DNA from: Herminiimonas fonticola
GTDB lineage: Bacteria > Pseudomonadota > Gammaproteobacteria > Burkholderiales > Burkholderiaceae_D
DNA: 64,000 bases
Assembly (NCBI RefSeq): GCF_003293745.1
Contig: NZ_PTLZ01000001.1
Coordinates: forward strand, 1,420,979-1,484,978
Reading direction: 5' to 3'
Both the position numbers and the translations under genes were made by a program. The notes beneath the pieces are model-generated. The model was not told the DNA's origin. It saw nothing but the letters and a program-made list of their open reading frames with translations, and did no database searches. This document shows positions 9,090 through 18,215 of this stretch, in pieces; the stretch's first letter is position 1; every line of letters starts with the position of its first letter.

Positions 9090-12000
9090 TTATGTTAGCA
9101 GTGCGCGTATCGTGTTCTTGATCTGGAGCACGCGCGCGGCGAGGTCGGGCATGTTCGCGGTAATACGCAATTTATCCTGGCCATTCAATTTGATATGGCG
9201 ATTCTTTTGTATCAGCTCGATGATACGCATTGCATCAATAGGCGGATTCGGCTCGAATTGCAGTGTCGCGGATTCTGCATGCGCATCTATCTTGATGATG
9301 CCGACCGGCACCGCTGCAACGCGCAGCCTGTGTGTTTCCACCAATGCCTGTGCCGCATCCGGCAGCTTGCCGAACCTATCTATCAACTCTTCCTGCAGAT
9401 CGTTGACGGCATCCTGCGTTTTGCAATTCGCCAAGCGTTTGTAAATCGATAGCCGCTCGTGCACATCGCCGCAATAGGTGCTCGGTAATAGCGCAGGCAC
9501 GTGCAGATTGATTTCGGTCGTGGTGGAGAGCGGCGCGGCCAGATCCGGTTCCTTGCCGTTCTTCAGCGAGCGTACGGCTTCGTTCAACATGTCCGAGTAC
9601 AACTGGAAGCCGATCTCGGTCATCTCGCCCGATTGATTGTCGCCCAATACTTCGCCGGCACCGCGTATCTCCAGATCATGCATTGCCAGATAGAAGCCGC
9701 TACCAAGTTCTTCCATCTGTTGAATCGCATCGAGACGACGTTGTGCCAGCTTGCTTAAACCTTGTACGTCATGCACCAGCAGATACGCATATGCCTGATG
9801 ATGCGAACGGCCGACGCGACCGCGCAACTGATGCAATTGCGCCAGACCGAATTTGTCGGCTCTGTGCATGATGATGGTGTTCGCAGTTGGTACGTCGATG
9901 CCGGTTTCGATAATCGTCGTACACAACAGAATGTTGAAACGCTGCGCGACAAAATCGCGCATGATTTTTTCCAGATCGCGTTCATGTAACTGGCCGTGTG
10001 CGACGCCTATACGTGCTTCCGGCATCAGCTCTTCCAGCATTGCCTTGCGATTCTCGATGGTCTCGACTTCGTTGTGCAGGAAGTAGACTTGGCCGCCGCG
10101 CTTTAATTCGCGCAGACAGGCTTCGCGTATCACGGATGCGTTTTCACTGCGTACGAAAGTCTTGATCGCGAGGCGTTTTTGCGGTGCAGTGGCGATGATG
10201 GAAAAATCGCGCAAGCCTTCCAGCGCCATACCCAGGGTGCGCGGAATCGGCGTTGCCGTCAGCGTCAATACATCGACTTCTGCACGCAATGCTTTCAACG
10301 TTTCTTTCTGTCGTACACCGAAGCGATGTTCTTCATCGATGATGACCAGACCCAGGCGCGCGAACTTGGTATCGGCCGATAACAATTTATGCGTACCGAT
10401 CACGATATCTATCGTGCCATCGGCCATGCCTTTCATCGCTTGCGTGATTTCCTTGCCGCTGCGGAAGCGCGATAGTTCGGCAATCCGCACCGGCCAGTCG
10501 GCAAAGCGATCAGCAAAGGTTTGCGCATGCTGTTCTGCGAGCAGCGTCGTCGGTGCCAGAATCGCTACCTGTTTGCCACCAAGGACGGCGACGAATGCAG
10601 CGCGCAAGGCGACTTCGGTTTTGCCGAAACCAACGTCACCGCAGATCAACCTGTCCATAGGTTTTCCGCTAGTCATGTCCTTGATGACGGCATTGATAGC
10701 GGCGGCTTGATCGACGGTTTCTTCAAAACCGAAGCTTTCCGCAAAGGCTTCGTAATCGTGTGCCGAGTATTCGAAGCTGTGGCCTTCGCGCAGTGCGCGA
10801 CGGGCGTACAGATTCAATAATTCGGCAGCGGTGTCGCGGATTTTCTCAGCGGCGCGGCGTTTGGCTTTTTCCCATTGACCTGAGCCCAGCGCATGCAACG
10901 GTGCATCGTCAGGCGATGCGCCTGAGTAGCGCGAGATCACATGCAGTTGCGAAACCGGGACGTAGAGCTTGGTGTCCTTCGCATATTCCAGATGCAGGAA
11001 TTCGGTTTCGCCTTCGCCCAGATCCATGCTGGTCAAGCCCATGTAGCGACCTATGCCGTGATTGACGTGTACGACCGGATCGCCGATTTTGAGCTCGGAC
11101 AGATCGCGCACCATCGATTCGACTTGCGTTGCGCCTTCCTGTTTCTTGCTGCCGACGCGGCGACCTGAGCCGGCGTACAACTCGGTTTCGGTAATGAAGG
11201 CGAGGCCACCGAGTGTATTGCCAAGTTCGAAGCCAGCATGCATGGGTGCCACACCCAGCATCAGTTTTGCAGTTGCAGTGCTGAAGTCGGCAAAGCCGTC
11301 GGCTGGTGCGAGAGCAAGATTGTATTCGTTGAAATATTGCTGCAGCGTTTCGCGTCTGCCGTTGGTTTCTGCGCAGATCAGGACACGCTTGTCGGTTTGC
11401 AGTAGATAGGCGCGCAGATTGACCAGCGGATCATCGGCACGGCGATTGACGGCGATGTTCGGCAATGAGGCTGATAACTCCGACGCCACGTCTTCAGTTT
11501 GAATAACCCAGCGCCCGAACGGTTTGGCCAGCGTGAAAAAGTTTTCGTCACTGAGGAATATTTGCTCTGGTGCCAACAGAGGACGTTCTCTATCCGACTT
11601 GAGGAAGCGGTAGCGTGATTGCGTATCTGTCCAGAAGCGCTTGATTTCTGCATCGATATCGCCGACCAAGGCAAAGGTGGTGTCCGTCGGCAGATAATCG
11701 AACAGCGTTTTGGTTTCTTCGAAAAACAGCGGCAGATAATATTCGATACCGGCGGAAGCAATGCCGCTGCCGATGTCCTTGTAAATCACCGAGCGACTTG
11801 GATCGCCTTCGAATAATTCGCGCCAGCGACCACGGAAAGCGGTACGCGCTGCTTCATCCATCGGAAATTCGCGCGCCGGCAGCAAGCGTACTTCTTTCAC
11901 CGGATACAGCGAGCGCTGGGTATCCGCATCGAAGGTGCGTATCGTGTCTATCGTGTCGCCAAACAGGTCTATGCGATACGGCAGCACGGAACCCATAGGA

Positions 12001-12536
12001 TAGATATCGATCAAGCCACCGCGCACCGAGTATTCGCCAGGCGACATGACTTGCTTGACGGGGCTGTAGCCGGCAAGCTGCAACTGCGCCTTCAGCTTCG
12101 CTTCGTCCAGCTTCTCACCTTGCTTGAAGAAGAAGGTATAGGACGCGAGGAAGGAGGGCGGTGCCATGCGCACCAGCGCAGTGGTGGCCGGTACGATCAG
12201 GACATCGCATTGACCATTCAAGACTTCATACAGCGTCGCGAGTCGTTCGGAGACCAGATCCTGATGCGGCGAAAAGGCGTCATAGGGCAGCGTTTCCCAA
12301 TCCGGCAACAGATGGCAGCGCAGCTTTTCCTGCCCTTCGCTAATGAACCACGGGATTTCCGTCAGCAGGCGTTGCGCATCGCTGGCGCTGGCAACGACGA
12401 CTGTCAGCATGCGTTTGTGCGATTTCAGTTCTGCGGCGGCTTGCGCCAGTACATAAGCGTCTGCCGAACCGTGAACTGAGGGTAGGACAAAACGCGAACC
12501 GGGCTTGGGAAGAGATTTTTTTAGGTCGAAGGACAT
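9090..12536 (-). CDS. mfd: Transcription-repair coupling factor Mfd
   Basis: A 1148-aa DNA translocase that removes RNA polymerase stalled at lesions and recruits UvrA. Domains in order: N-terminal UvrB-like region (about 20-330), RNA-polymerase-interacting domain (about 490-560, beginning LKIGDPVVHVNHGIGRYMG), RecG-like helicase motor (Walker A CGDVGFGKTEVA near 640, Walker B IIDEEHRFG near 740, motif III LTATPIPRTL), helicase C domain with QLRGRVGRS, and a C-terminal TRCF domain that includes RLANCKTQ. The ATG at 12536 is preferred over the adjacent TTG. Length and motif order are ordinary. Confidence 0.97.
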   Translation of the reverse strand: MSFDLKKSLPKPGSRFVLPSVHGSADAYVLAQAAAELKSHKRMLTVVVASASDAQRLLTEIPWFISEGQEKLRCHLLPDWETLPYDAFSPHQDLVSERLATLYEVLNGQCDVLIVPATTALVRMAPPSFLASYTFFFKQGEKLDEAKLKAQLQLAGYSPVKQVMSPGEYSVRGGLIDIYPMGSVLPYRIDLFGDTIDTIRTFDADTQRSLYPVKEVRLLPAREFPMDEAARTAFRGRWRELFEGDPSRSVIYKDIGSGIASAGIEYYLPLFFEETKTLFDYLPTDTTFALVGDIDAEIKRFWTDTQSRYRFLKSDRERPLLAPEQIFLSDENFFTLAKPFGRWVIQTEDVASELSASLPNIAVNRRADDPLVNLRAYLLQTDKRVLICAETNGRRETLQQYFNEYNLALAPADGFADFSTATAKLMLGVAPMHAGFELGNTLGGLAFITETELYAGSGRRVGSKKQEGATQVESMVRDLSELKIGDPVVHVNHGIGRYMGLTSMDLGEGETEFLHLEYAKDTKLYVPVSQLHVISRYSGASPDDAPLHALGSGQWEKAKRRAAEKIRDTAAELLNLYARRALREGHSFEYSAHDYEAFAESFGFEETVDQAAAINAVIKDMTSGKPMDRLICGDVGFGKTEVALRAAFVAVLGGKQVAILAPTTLLAEQHAQTFADRFADWPVRIAELSRFRSGKEITQAMKGMADGTIDIVIGTHKLLSADTKFARLGLVIIDEEHRFGVRQKETLKALRAEVDVLTLTATPIPRTLGMALEGLRDFSIIATAPQKRLAIKTFVRSENASVIREACLRELKRGGQVYFLHNEVETIENRKAMLEELMPEARIGVAHGQLHERDLEKIMRDFVAQRFNILLCTTIIETGIDVPTANTIIMHRADKFGLAQLHQLRGRVGRSHHQAYAYLLVHDVQGLSKLAQRRLDAIQQMEELGSGFYLAMHDLEIRGAGEVLGDNQSGEMTEIGFQLYSDMLNEAVRSLKNGKEPDLAAPLSTTTEINLHVPALLPSTYCGDVHERLSIYKRLANCKTQDAVNDLQEELIDRFGKLPDAAQALVETHRLRVAAVPVGIIKIDAHAESATLQFEPNPPIDAMRIIELIQKNRHIKLNGQDKLRITANMPDLAARVLQIKNTIRALLT

Positions 12537-12604
12537 CAAATAGCGACATTACGCATGTCAGGGTGGTCAAAAAATGCCGGCATGCTTGCCTTCGTGCACT
12601 TCAT

Positions 12605-12633
12605 TTGACAGTGAAAAATTATGATGAGATTAT
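12605..12633 (+). promoter_or_regulatory. Candidate sigma-70 promoter for ispDF
   Basis: A perfect TTGACA -35 box, a 17-base spacer, then GATTAT (4 of 6 to TATAAT). It lies about 108 bp upstream of the ispD start in the divergent mfd/ispD region. The overlapping TATAAA at 12631 would be an alternative -10 with poor spacing. Confidence 0.45.
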
Positions 12634-12740
12634 AAACCAAGCCCCGTGGCGGAGTCCTGCTCTGCTTGGGCACGTGCGCAAACCAGTTATCGATTTTTCC
12701 ACCAATAGAGCGCACCCGTGCACATTCCCCTTATTTTGTT

Positions 12741-13430
12741 ATGAATCCTCCCCGTTATTTCGCACTGATTCCTGCTGCCGGTGTTGGCGCGCGCATGGGC
12801 GAAAAAATTCCGAAGCAGTATGTTTCCATCGCAGGCAAACCTATGCTGCGACGGGTGCTGGATACGTTTTCCATTGCCGAGTCCGTGACGCATACCTTCG
12901 TTGTGGTGAGCCAGGACGATGCGTATATCGATACTACTTTGCCGGTAGATATGTCTCGTCTCACCGTACTGCGTGTGGGCGGTGCAACTCGGCATCTATC
13001 CGTGTTGAATGGCCTGCATGCCATGCGGGATCAGGTCAGCGATGACGATTGGATATTGGTGCACGATGCGGCACGTCCCGGCCTCACAATTACCTTGATC
13101 GATACTTTGATACACAGCTTGCAGGACGATGAAATCGGCGGCTTGCTGGCTGTCCCGGTGGTGGATACCTTGAAGCGCTCTGGCAGCGGTGGCCGTGTCG
13201 AGCAAACGGTGGCACGCGATCACTTGTGGGCAGCGCAGACGCCACAAATGTTTCGCTATGGATTATTGCGACGCGCATTGGAGCAGGCTGCCACTGTCAC
13301 CGATGAGGCGAGCGCGATCGAGGCATTGGGCTTGCAACCAAAACTGGTGGAAGGCAATGCACGCAACTTCAAGGTAACGCTGCCGCATGATGTGGCGCTT
13401 GCCGAACTTTATTTAAAAGGACTTGTATGA
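12741..13430 (+). CDS. ispD: 2-C-methyl-D-erythritol 4-phosphate cytidylyltransferase IspD
   Basis: Third enzyme of the MEP isoprenoid pathway: joins methylerythritol phosphate to CTP, giving CDP-methylerythritol. At 229 aa it has the nucleotide-binding start [21 protein letters not shown] (about 8-28), the [17 protein letters not shown] region, [10 protein letters not shown] and [11 protein letters not shown], all family hallmarks. The ATG at 12741 gives the canonical N-terminus, and longer in-frame starts upstream would add non-family sequence. Its stop overlaps the ispF start (ATGA), so translation is coupled with the second-next pathway enzyme. Confidence 0.96.
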   Translation: MNPPRYFALIPAAGVGARMGEKIPKQYVSIAGKPMLRRVLDTFSIAESVTHTFVVVSQDDAYIDTTLPVDMSRLTVLRVGGATRHLSVLNGLHAMRDQVSDDDWILVHDAARPGLTITLIDTLIHSLQDDEIGGLLAVPVVDTLKRSGSGGRVEQTVARDHLWAAQTPQMFRYGLLRRALEQAATVTDEASAIEALGLQPKLVEGNARNFKVTLPHDVALAELYLKGLV

Positions 13431-13942
13431 GCAACCCGATTTCAGCCGTGACTCCCGCAGTGATGCCATTCAGGATCGGCCAGGGTTATGATTGCCACGC
13501 GCTGGTCGAAGGCCGCAAACTGATTATTGGTGGCGTCACGATTCCGCATACGACAGGTTTGCTGGGGCATTCTGATGCCGATGTCTTGCTGCATGCGATT
13601 ACCGATGCCTTGTTGGGTGCAGCAGCCTTGGGCGATATCGGGAGACATTTCCCGGATACGGCAGTGGAGTTTGTCGGTGCTGATTCGCGCGTGTTATTGC
13701 GTGAAGCGGCCAAGCGCGTGGCGGCGGCTGGTTTTCGTATCGGTAATGTGGATGCCACCATCATTGCGCAAAAACCGAAGATGGCACCGCATATTCCACT
13801 GATGGTTGCGAACCTCGCCGCAGACCTTGGCGTTGCGATCAATCAAGTCAATATCAAGGCGAAAACCAATGAAAAACTGGGTTATTTGGGACGCGAAGAA
13901 GGGATTGCTGCCGAAGCGGTCGCACTGATTTATCAAACTTGA
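13427..13942 (+). CDS. ispF: 2-C-methyl-D-erythritol 2,4-cyclodiphosphate synthase IspF
   Basis: Cyclises CDP-ME 2-phosphate to MEcPP. At 171 aa it has the metal-binding GQGYDCHAL (Asp/His), [29 protein letters not shown], the [14 protein letters not shown] substrate loop and the C-terminal [26 protein letters not shown] block. The first ~12 residues (to VMPFRIGQG) exceed the usual family N-terminus, so a start at the internal ATG at 13463 is possible. The ATGA overlap with ispD favours 13427. Confidence 0.95.
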   Translation: MSNPISAVTPAVMPFRIGQGYDCHALVEGRKLIIGGVTIPHTTGLLGHSDADVLLHAITDALLGAAALGDIGRHFPDTAVEFVGADSRVLLREAAKRVAAAGFRIGNVDATIIAQKPKMAPHIPLMVANLAADLGVAINQVNIKAKTNEKLGYLGREEGIAAEAVALIYQT

Positions 13943-14034
13943 TGAAAATAGCTGAAATTTATTTCCATTTACCCTGTCTACAGAATAAGTATTAATTATT
14001 TATCTGGAAACATGGCTTGAAAAGGGATGGAAAT

Positions 14035-14331
14035 ATGTCGAATGAAGGCTATCACGAACCAGTTGATAAGTTATCAGCAGAAACCATGGACATGCATCGG
14101 GCGATCACGTCGCTGATGGAGGAGCTGGAAGCGGTTGATTGGTATAGCCAGCGCGTTGATGCCGTTACCGATCCCGAACTGAAAAAGATCCTGAAACATA
14201 ACCGTGACGAGGAAAAAGAGCATGCGGCAATGGTGCTTGAATGGATACGCAGGCGCGATCCAAAAATGGACAAAGAATTACGTGATGCGCTGTTTAAAGA
14301 TGGCCCGATCACCGGCGATCATGACGAATAA
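14035..14331 (+). CDS. Encapsulated-ferritin-type (EncFtn-like) ferroxidase, no encapsulin nearby
   Basis: A 98-aa two-helix protein matching the encapsulated ferritin family, known from Rhodospirillum rubrum to assemble as a ring of dimers that oxidises Fe(II). The iron-site residues can be read: MEELEAVDWY gives Glu29/Glu30 and Glu32, and DEEKEHAAM gives Glu60 and His63, equivalent by alignment from memory to Glu32, Glu62 and His65 of the R. rubrum protein. The C-terminus ends GPITGDHDE, without the Gly-Ser-Leu type cargo peptide that loads such proteins into encapsulin shells. No shell gene lies within the flanking genes. The start at 14035, behind GGGATGGAA, gives the family N-terminus; an upstream in-frame TTG at 14017 is less likely. 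Confidence 0.85.
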   Translation: MSNEGYHEPVDKLSAETMDMHRAITSLMEELEAVDWYSQRVDAVTDPELKKILKHNRDEEKEHAAMVLEWIRRRDPKMDKELRDALFKDGPITGDHDE

Positions 14332-14488
14332 ATGCGGTAAAACGGTGTGAAAAATACAATCCGTTAAAAAACATTGAATTCTCAAAAAACATCACCATCT
14401 ATTGCAGCATCGGCCGGATTGACGCATAGTGTAAATAAGCGTTTTTTATTTTGACCGGCTTTACCAAGTGATTCAGGAGTAACACCAG

Positions 14489-14788
14489 ATGGCATCTTTT
14501 CTTTTCAGTCAGCATGCGCAAGGTTGGCAACAAATGTTCCGTCGCAGCCAATCGGGCGGCTTCTTTTCACGCTTGTTCGCGTGGTTGATGCTGGGTGTCG
14601 TATTGATGGTGGGCTTGCTGCTGATTGTCACGGTGTTGCTGTTGAGCTGGTTGCTGATCCCGGTGTTGATGTATAAAAGACGCCGTGCATTGAAAGCACG
14701 TTTTGAAGCTGAGCGTGCGTACCGACAATCGTCACATGGCGATATCATCGACGGTGTTGTGACCGAGATTAAAGAAGACAAGGTTTAA
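14489..14788 (+). CDS. Small membrane protein of unknown function
   Basis: A 99-aa protein with a strong ribosome-binding site (CAGGAG, nine bases before the ATG). Residues about 27-58 form one long hydrophobic stretch, enough for one or two membrane spans, followed by KRRRALKARFEAER, a basic helix likely to face the cytoplasm, and an acidic tail. No catalytic motif is visible and no family is recognised with certainty. It stands alone between the EncFtn-like gene and a terminator. Confidence 0.75.
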   Translation: MASFLFSQHAQGWQQMFRRSQSGGFFSRLFAWLMLGVVLMVGLLLIVTVLLLSWLLIPVLMYKRRRALKARFEAERAYRQSSHGDIIDGVVTEIKEDKV

Positions 14789-14818
14789 GAAATAAAGCCT
14801 GAATGTATCAGGCTCAAT

Positions 14819-14857
14819 AAAAAAACGCACATCGCTTGCAGGCATGTGCGTTTTTTT
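14819..14857. terminator. Rho-independent terminator between convergent genes
   Basis: A-run plus CGCACAT, a loop, then ATGTGCG plus a T-run. A smaller hairpin (GCCTGA / TCAGGC) sits just upstream. It serves the small membrane protein gene and possibly the minus-strand kinase gene. Confidence 0.88.
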
Positions 14858-14936
14858 ATTGGCGGATCAGCTTGACTTGATTCGTTCGTACTTAACTGAT
14901 CGCTACTCTTAATTCATGCATGTATTTATTCATGCT

Positions 14937-16310
14937 TCAAATCGGAAAAGCACCGTGTTTTTTCTTTGGATTTGCGAATACGATTTGTACTGTCAGACCA
15001 CCGCCATTCCGGTTGAATAGATTGAGTTTTCCACTATGTCGTCTGACGATTCTGTCGACGATGGCCAAGCCCAATCCCGCACCGTTCGCCTGACCGCGCG
15101 CACTGTCCATCCGTGTGAAAGGACGCAACAAGCGGCTGATTTCATCATCGGGGACACCGGCTCCATGATCGGCAATTTCCAGAATGACTTTATCGTTTTC
15201 TACGCAGCAGCAGACATCAATGTCGACATGTGAAGCATCGCCTGCCTTGCCATAGCGACGTGCATTTTCAACCAGGTTGTTGACTATCCTTTTTATGTCG
15301 ATGGTATTGCCAAGAACGGTGACCTTGTCTTCTATTGTTTTGCTGATATTGACGTCCGGGAGTCGTGCAGCTTCATGCGCTGCATCGTTGATTAATGCTG
15401 TTAAATCGATGACTTCAAAATGGCTGCTATCGACAGGTTTTGCATAGTCGAGAAACTGGCCGATGATGGCATCCATTTGATGCAGATCGGATTGCATGCC
15501 TTTGCGCGCATCGTCCGGCAAGCCCGCCATTTCAACTTCCAGTTGCATGCGGGCGAGCGGTGTACGCAAGTCGTGCGAAATGCCTGCGAGGACGACAGCG
15601 CGATCGGATTCCACGCGGGCAAGATCATCCACCATTTGATTGAAGCTGTGATTGGCTTCACGAATTTCAGTCGGGCCGCGTTCAGGCAATGGAGCAGGGC
15701 GCTGTCCTTTGGCAATCGAGCGAGTGGCAGCGGTGAGGCGTGCCAAAGGTTGATTGATCAAGCCGGAAATCATCAATGCGCCTAGCAAGGACAAGAGCAA
15801 GGTAGCCGCCCCCCAGCCTATCCATTGCACACCGAAAGTGCCTTCTACGCGATCGCGATCAAGCATCAGCCAGTATTGGTCCTCGGAAATATTGAAGCTG
15901 ACCCAGAATCCAGGCACATCATTGACCGTGCGGGCGAAGCGCGTTTCCTTGCCCAAGGCTGCGCGTACATTTGCCTGAATGCTTAGCACCAGACTGTTTT
16001 CAATCGGAGGTTCGACTACGTCGGTATCTTCCAGTGGATAGACGCGTACGCCTTCATTGCTGGAAAGATCGAACAGTAATTCGCGACGAAGATCCTGGGC
16101 GGAGTGAGTGAGTGCGGCGCGGGTAATGGTGACGACGGAAATGACTTGTGCTGCAATTTGATTGGCGCGTGGCGTTTGTTCAACCACGCGATAGCTGGCG
16201 ACCCAGGCAGCCATACTGGCCGCGATCAAAAAGGCGAGCAGGAAAAAGGTACGCCAGAACAGGCCGCTTTTTATCCAGCTCAGGCGCGTAAGTGGTAAAG
16301 GTATCGACAT
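14937..16310 (-). CDS. Sensor histidine kinase, EnvZ/RisS-like
   Basis: A 457-aa inner-membrane kinase. One membrane segment lies at about 17-38, a ~125-residue periplasmic domain follows, the second membrane segment is at about 165-184, then HAMP (about 185-238), a dimerisation/phosphoacceptor domain with LAGISHDLRTPLARMQLE (phosphorylated His246), and an ATPase domain with NLVENARRYG (N box), EIADHGAGVPDDE (G1), GAGLGLAIVDRIVRRHSG (G2). It lies 28 bp downstream of its cognate regulator gene and is probably co-transcribed with it. The pair looks most like EnvZ/OmpR, or RisS/RisA of Bordetella. The stimulus is not deducible. Confidence 0.9.
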   Translation of the reverse strand: MSIPLPLTRLSWIKSGLFWRTFFLLAFLIAASMAAWVASYRVVEQTPRANQIAAQVISVVTITRAALTHSAQDLRRELLFDLSSNEGVRVYPLEDTDVVEPPIENSLVLSIQANVRAALGKETRFARTVNDVPGFWVSFNISEDQYWLMLDRDRVEGTFGVQWIGWGAATLLLSLLGALMISGLINQPLARLTAATRSIAKGQRPAPLPERGPTEIREANHSFNQMVDDLARVESDRAVVLAGISHDLRTPLARMQLEVEMAGLPDDARKGMQSDLHQMDAIIGQFLDYAKPVDSSHFEVIDLTALINDAAHEAARLPDVNISKTIEDKVTVLGNTIDIKRIVNNLVENARRYGKAGDASHVDIDVCCCVENDKVILEIADHGAGVPDDEISRLLRPFTRMDSARGQANGAGLGLAIVDRIVRRHSGKLNLFNRNGGGLTVQIVFANPKKKHGAFPI

Positions 16311-16338
16311 CCTTTGAATTTTTCAGCGGGCCAAGGTT

Positions 16339-17106
16339 TTAGCGCGGCTTGCCTTCTGGAATGAACACATAGCCCAGACCCCAGACTGTCTGGATATAAA
16401 GCGGTGTCGATGGATCAGGTTCTATCAATTTTCGCAGGCGTGAAATTTGTACATCGAGGCTGCGATCGAAGACTTCATATTCGCGACCACGTGCCAGTTC
16501 CATCAATTTTTCGCGCGAAAGCGGTTGACGCGCATGACGTGCAAAAACCTTCAAGACGGAAAACTCGCCGGTTGTCAGCGGCACGGTTTCATCATTTTTC
16601 TTCAAGGTACGCGTACCCAGATCCAGCGTGAATTCGCCGAAGGTAAATGATTGCGGTGTTTCTGATGGTGCGCCTGGCGCTTCATCGGGAGTGACACGGC
16701 GCAGCACTGCACTGATGCGTGCGACCAGTTCGCGTGGATTGAATGGTTTTGGTATGTAATCGTCGGCGCCCATTTCAAGGCCGACGATGCGATCAACGTC
16801 TTCGCCCTTCGCAGTCAGCATGATGATAGGCGTCTTGTCACCCGCACCGCGCAGACGGCGGCAGATGGACAGCCCATCTTCACCCGGCAACATCAGGTCA
16901 AGCACCAGCAGATCGTAGCGTTCACGCAGCCACAGCTTGTTCATGGCTTGCGCGTTTTCTGCGGTGACCACATTGAATCCCTGTTCCGACAAATAGCGCC
17001 GCAGCAAGTCGCGCAAACGCACATCGTCATCAACGACCAGCACCTTGGTCTGATGCGAATTGGTCGAATGGGTCGTTTCCTTCATGGAGGCATTTGTCGT
17101 ATTCAT
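16339..17106 (-). CDS. ompR: OmpR/RisA-like response regulator
   Basis: A 255-aa transcription factor. The receiver domain (about 20-135) has the acidic pocket VVDDD (26-28), phosphorylated Asp70 in LLVLDLMLPGEDG, Thr98 and Lys120 (IPKPF). The C-terminal winged helix (about 155-250) has GEFTLDLGTRTL, LTTGEFSVLKVFARHARQPLSREKL and VDVQISRLRK-like recognition-helix sequence followed by VWGLGYVF. The first ~18 residues are a Thr/Asn/Ser-rich extension; a start at Met8 is possible. Three TTAC-type repeats upstream may be its own binding site. Confidence 0.92.
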   Translation of the reverse strand: MNTTNASMKETTHSTNSHQTKVLVVDDDVRLRDLLRRYLSEQGFNVVTAENAQAMNKLWLRERYDLLVLDLMLPGEDGLSICRRLRGAGDKTPIIMLTAKGEDVDRIVGLEMGADDYIPKPFNPRELVARISAVLRRVTPDEAPGAPSETPQSFTFGEFTLDLGTRTLKKNDETVPLTTGEFSVLKVFARHARQPLSREKLMELARGREYEVFDRSLDVQISRLRKLIEPDPSTPLYIQTVWGLGYVFIPEGKPR

Positions 17107-17158
17107 TTTGCTATGGTAACTTCAGAAAGACTACTCGGTATAGAGGTGAATGCAGGCA

Positions 17159-17182
17159 TTACAAAGTGTTACAACCTTTACG
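17159..17182 (-). promoter_or_regulatory. Candidate response-regulator binding site upstream of ompR-like gene
   Basis: Three directly repeated TTACA/TTACG units start at 17159, 17169 and 17178, about one helical turn apart. That is the arrangement bound by OmpR/PhoB-class regulators. The site lies 53 bp upstream of the regulator start, between it and the divergent small secreted protein gene. Autoregulation is inferred. Confidence 0.4.
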
Positions 17183-17274
17183 GAAATGGGCTTAGGGCCT
17201 GAAGCAAAGCAGCATAGACTTTGTATGTGGATAAACGATAAGCGTACATAAGTAAAACGCTGCGGAAGATGACG

Positions 17275-17595
17275 ATGAATATTACATTGAAAAGAATAGG
17301 AATGACGATGTTGCTGGCAAGTGCCTTGGTCAGCACGTCGACAGTGTTTGCTCAGTCGGGTTTTCAGGGATATGCATTCGGTTACGGTACGCAAAATGAT
17401 GATCGTAATCGGTCGAATCAGGGCAAGCGCGGGAATGATGACAGACGCCAATCTGCTGATCGTTTTAACGACAATAATGCTAACCGTAATGCGGAGCAAT
17501 CGCGCCGCGATCCTAGATTGTCACCGGATGAGCGACGTGCCTTGCGCCGTCAAATCGACGAAGCCGGGCGCGATATCTATGCGCCACGCCGCTAA
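17275..17595 (+). CDS. Small secreted basic/hydrophilic protein, unknown function
   Basis: A 106-aa protein with a signal peptide (positively charged ITLKRIG, a hydrophobic core, then a likely cut after VFAQ-region Ala, about residue 26). The mature part is rich in Asn, Asp, Arg and Gln with no hydrophobic core, and ends in an Arg-rich motif DPRLSPDERRALRRQIDEAGRDIY. This ending recurs in small exported proteins of related bacteria, but no function is known to me. GGAAG six bases before the second ATG (17275) favours this start over 17269. A terminator hairpin lies ~60 bp downstream. Confidence 0.75.
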   Translation: MNITLKRIGMTMLLASALVSTSTVFAQSGFQGYAFGYGTQNDDRNRSNQGKRGNDDRRQSADRFNDNNANRNAEQSRRDPRLSPDERRALRRQIDEAGRDIYAPRR

Positions 17596-17655
17596 AGACG
17601 ATCACTGAGTTTCTGCGGGAAATGCTGATTGAGGGGAGTTTGATATTGCAGTTGG

Positions 17656-17684
17656 TGTAGCTGCGGAGATTGCAGCTACATTTT
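17656..17684. terminator. Terminator hairpin between secreted protein gene and flgN
   Basis: A perfect 9-bp stem (TGTAGCTGC / GCAGCTACA), a 7-base loop and TTTT on the plus strand. Confidence 0.65.
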
Positions 17685-17729
17685 GCAGCCGCCAAAGATA
17701 AACAGCACTGCAATCAAGCTTTAGAAGAT

Positions 17730-18209
17730 TCAGCCTGCAACGATATGGCGTTTAACAGACTTGTTTGCAGTCTGGCCATCCGGTCCATAGACCGCATTAC
17801 CTTGCACACTGCCATGCTGCAGAATATTCAATACATTCTGATTGCGCACCATCTGCTTGTTGATCAGGGTGCCGTTGACGCGATTCAATTCTTTCCCGAC
17901 TTCAGCCAATGCGATCAGCTCGCGCCAGGATTGCTGGGCGGTTTCTGACGCTGCTGGAGTTGCCAGCCAGACTTTCATTCCCGATTCATCCGCTTCAAAA
18001 CCGGCTTTTGCCAATGCCTGGTGACGTCCTGCAGCCAGTTCAGCCATACGTACAGCCGCTTTTGCCTTGGGTTCGGTCAGAGCGGCGATGGCTTCGATAT
18101 TCCCTGCGACCAACTGTTCTTGTTCCTGCTGCAACAGTTCTGTCAATGCGCGGACGGCTTGGTGTTCTTTAATCAGGCTGTCGGCAGGGTTGATATCGGA
18201 TGAGCTCAT
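17730..18209 (-). CDS. flgN: Flagellar export chaperone FlgN
   Basis: A 159-aa all-helical cytoplasmic protein that binds hook-filament junction proteins FlgK and FlgL before export. The fold is inferred from long amphipathic helices with few hydrophobic clusters, a Q-E-Q-E-Q-L region near 30 and the family-typical N-G-T-L-I-N-K-Q near 120. Identification leans heavily on context: it follows flgM by 6 bp, the standard flgMN order. It shares the sigma-28 promoter in front of flgM. Confidence 0.88.
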   Translation of the reverse strand: MSSSDINPADSLIKEHQAVRALTELLQQEQEQLVAGNIEAIAALTEPKAKAAVRMAELAAGRHQALAKAGFEADESGMKVWLATPAASETAQQSWRELIALAEVGKELNRVNGTLINKQMVRNQNVLNILQHGSVQGNAVYGPDGQTANKSVKRHIVAG

Positions 18210-18215
18210 GTAGAT

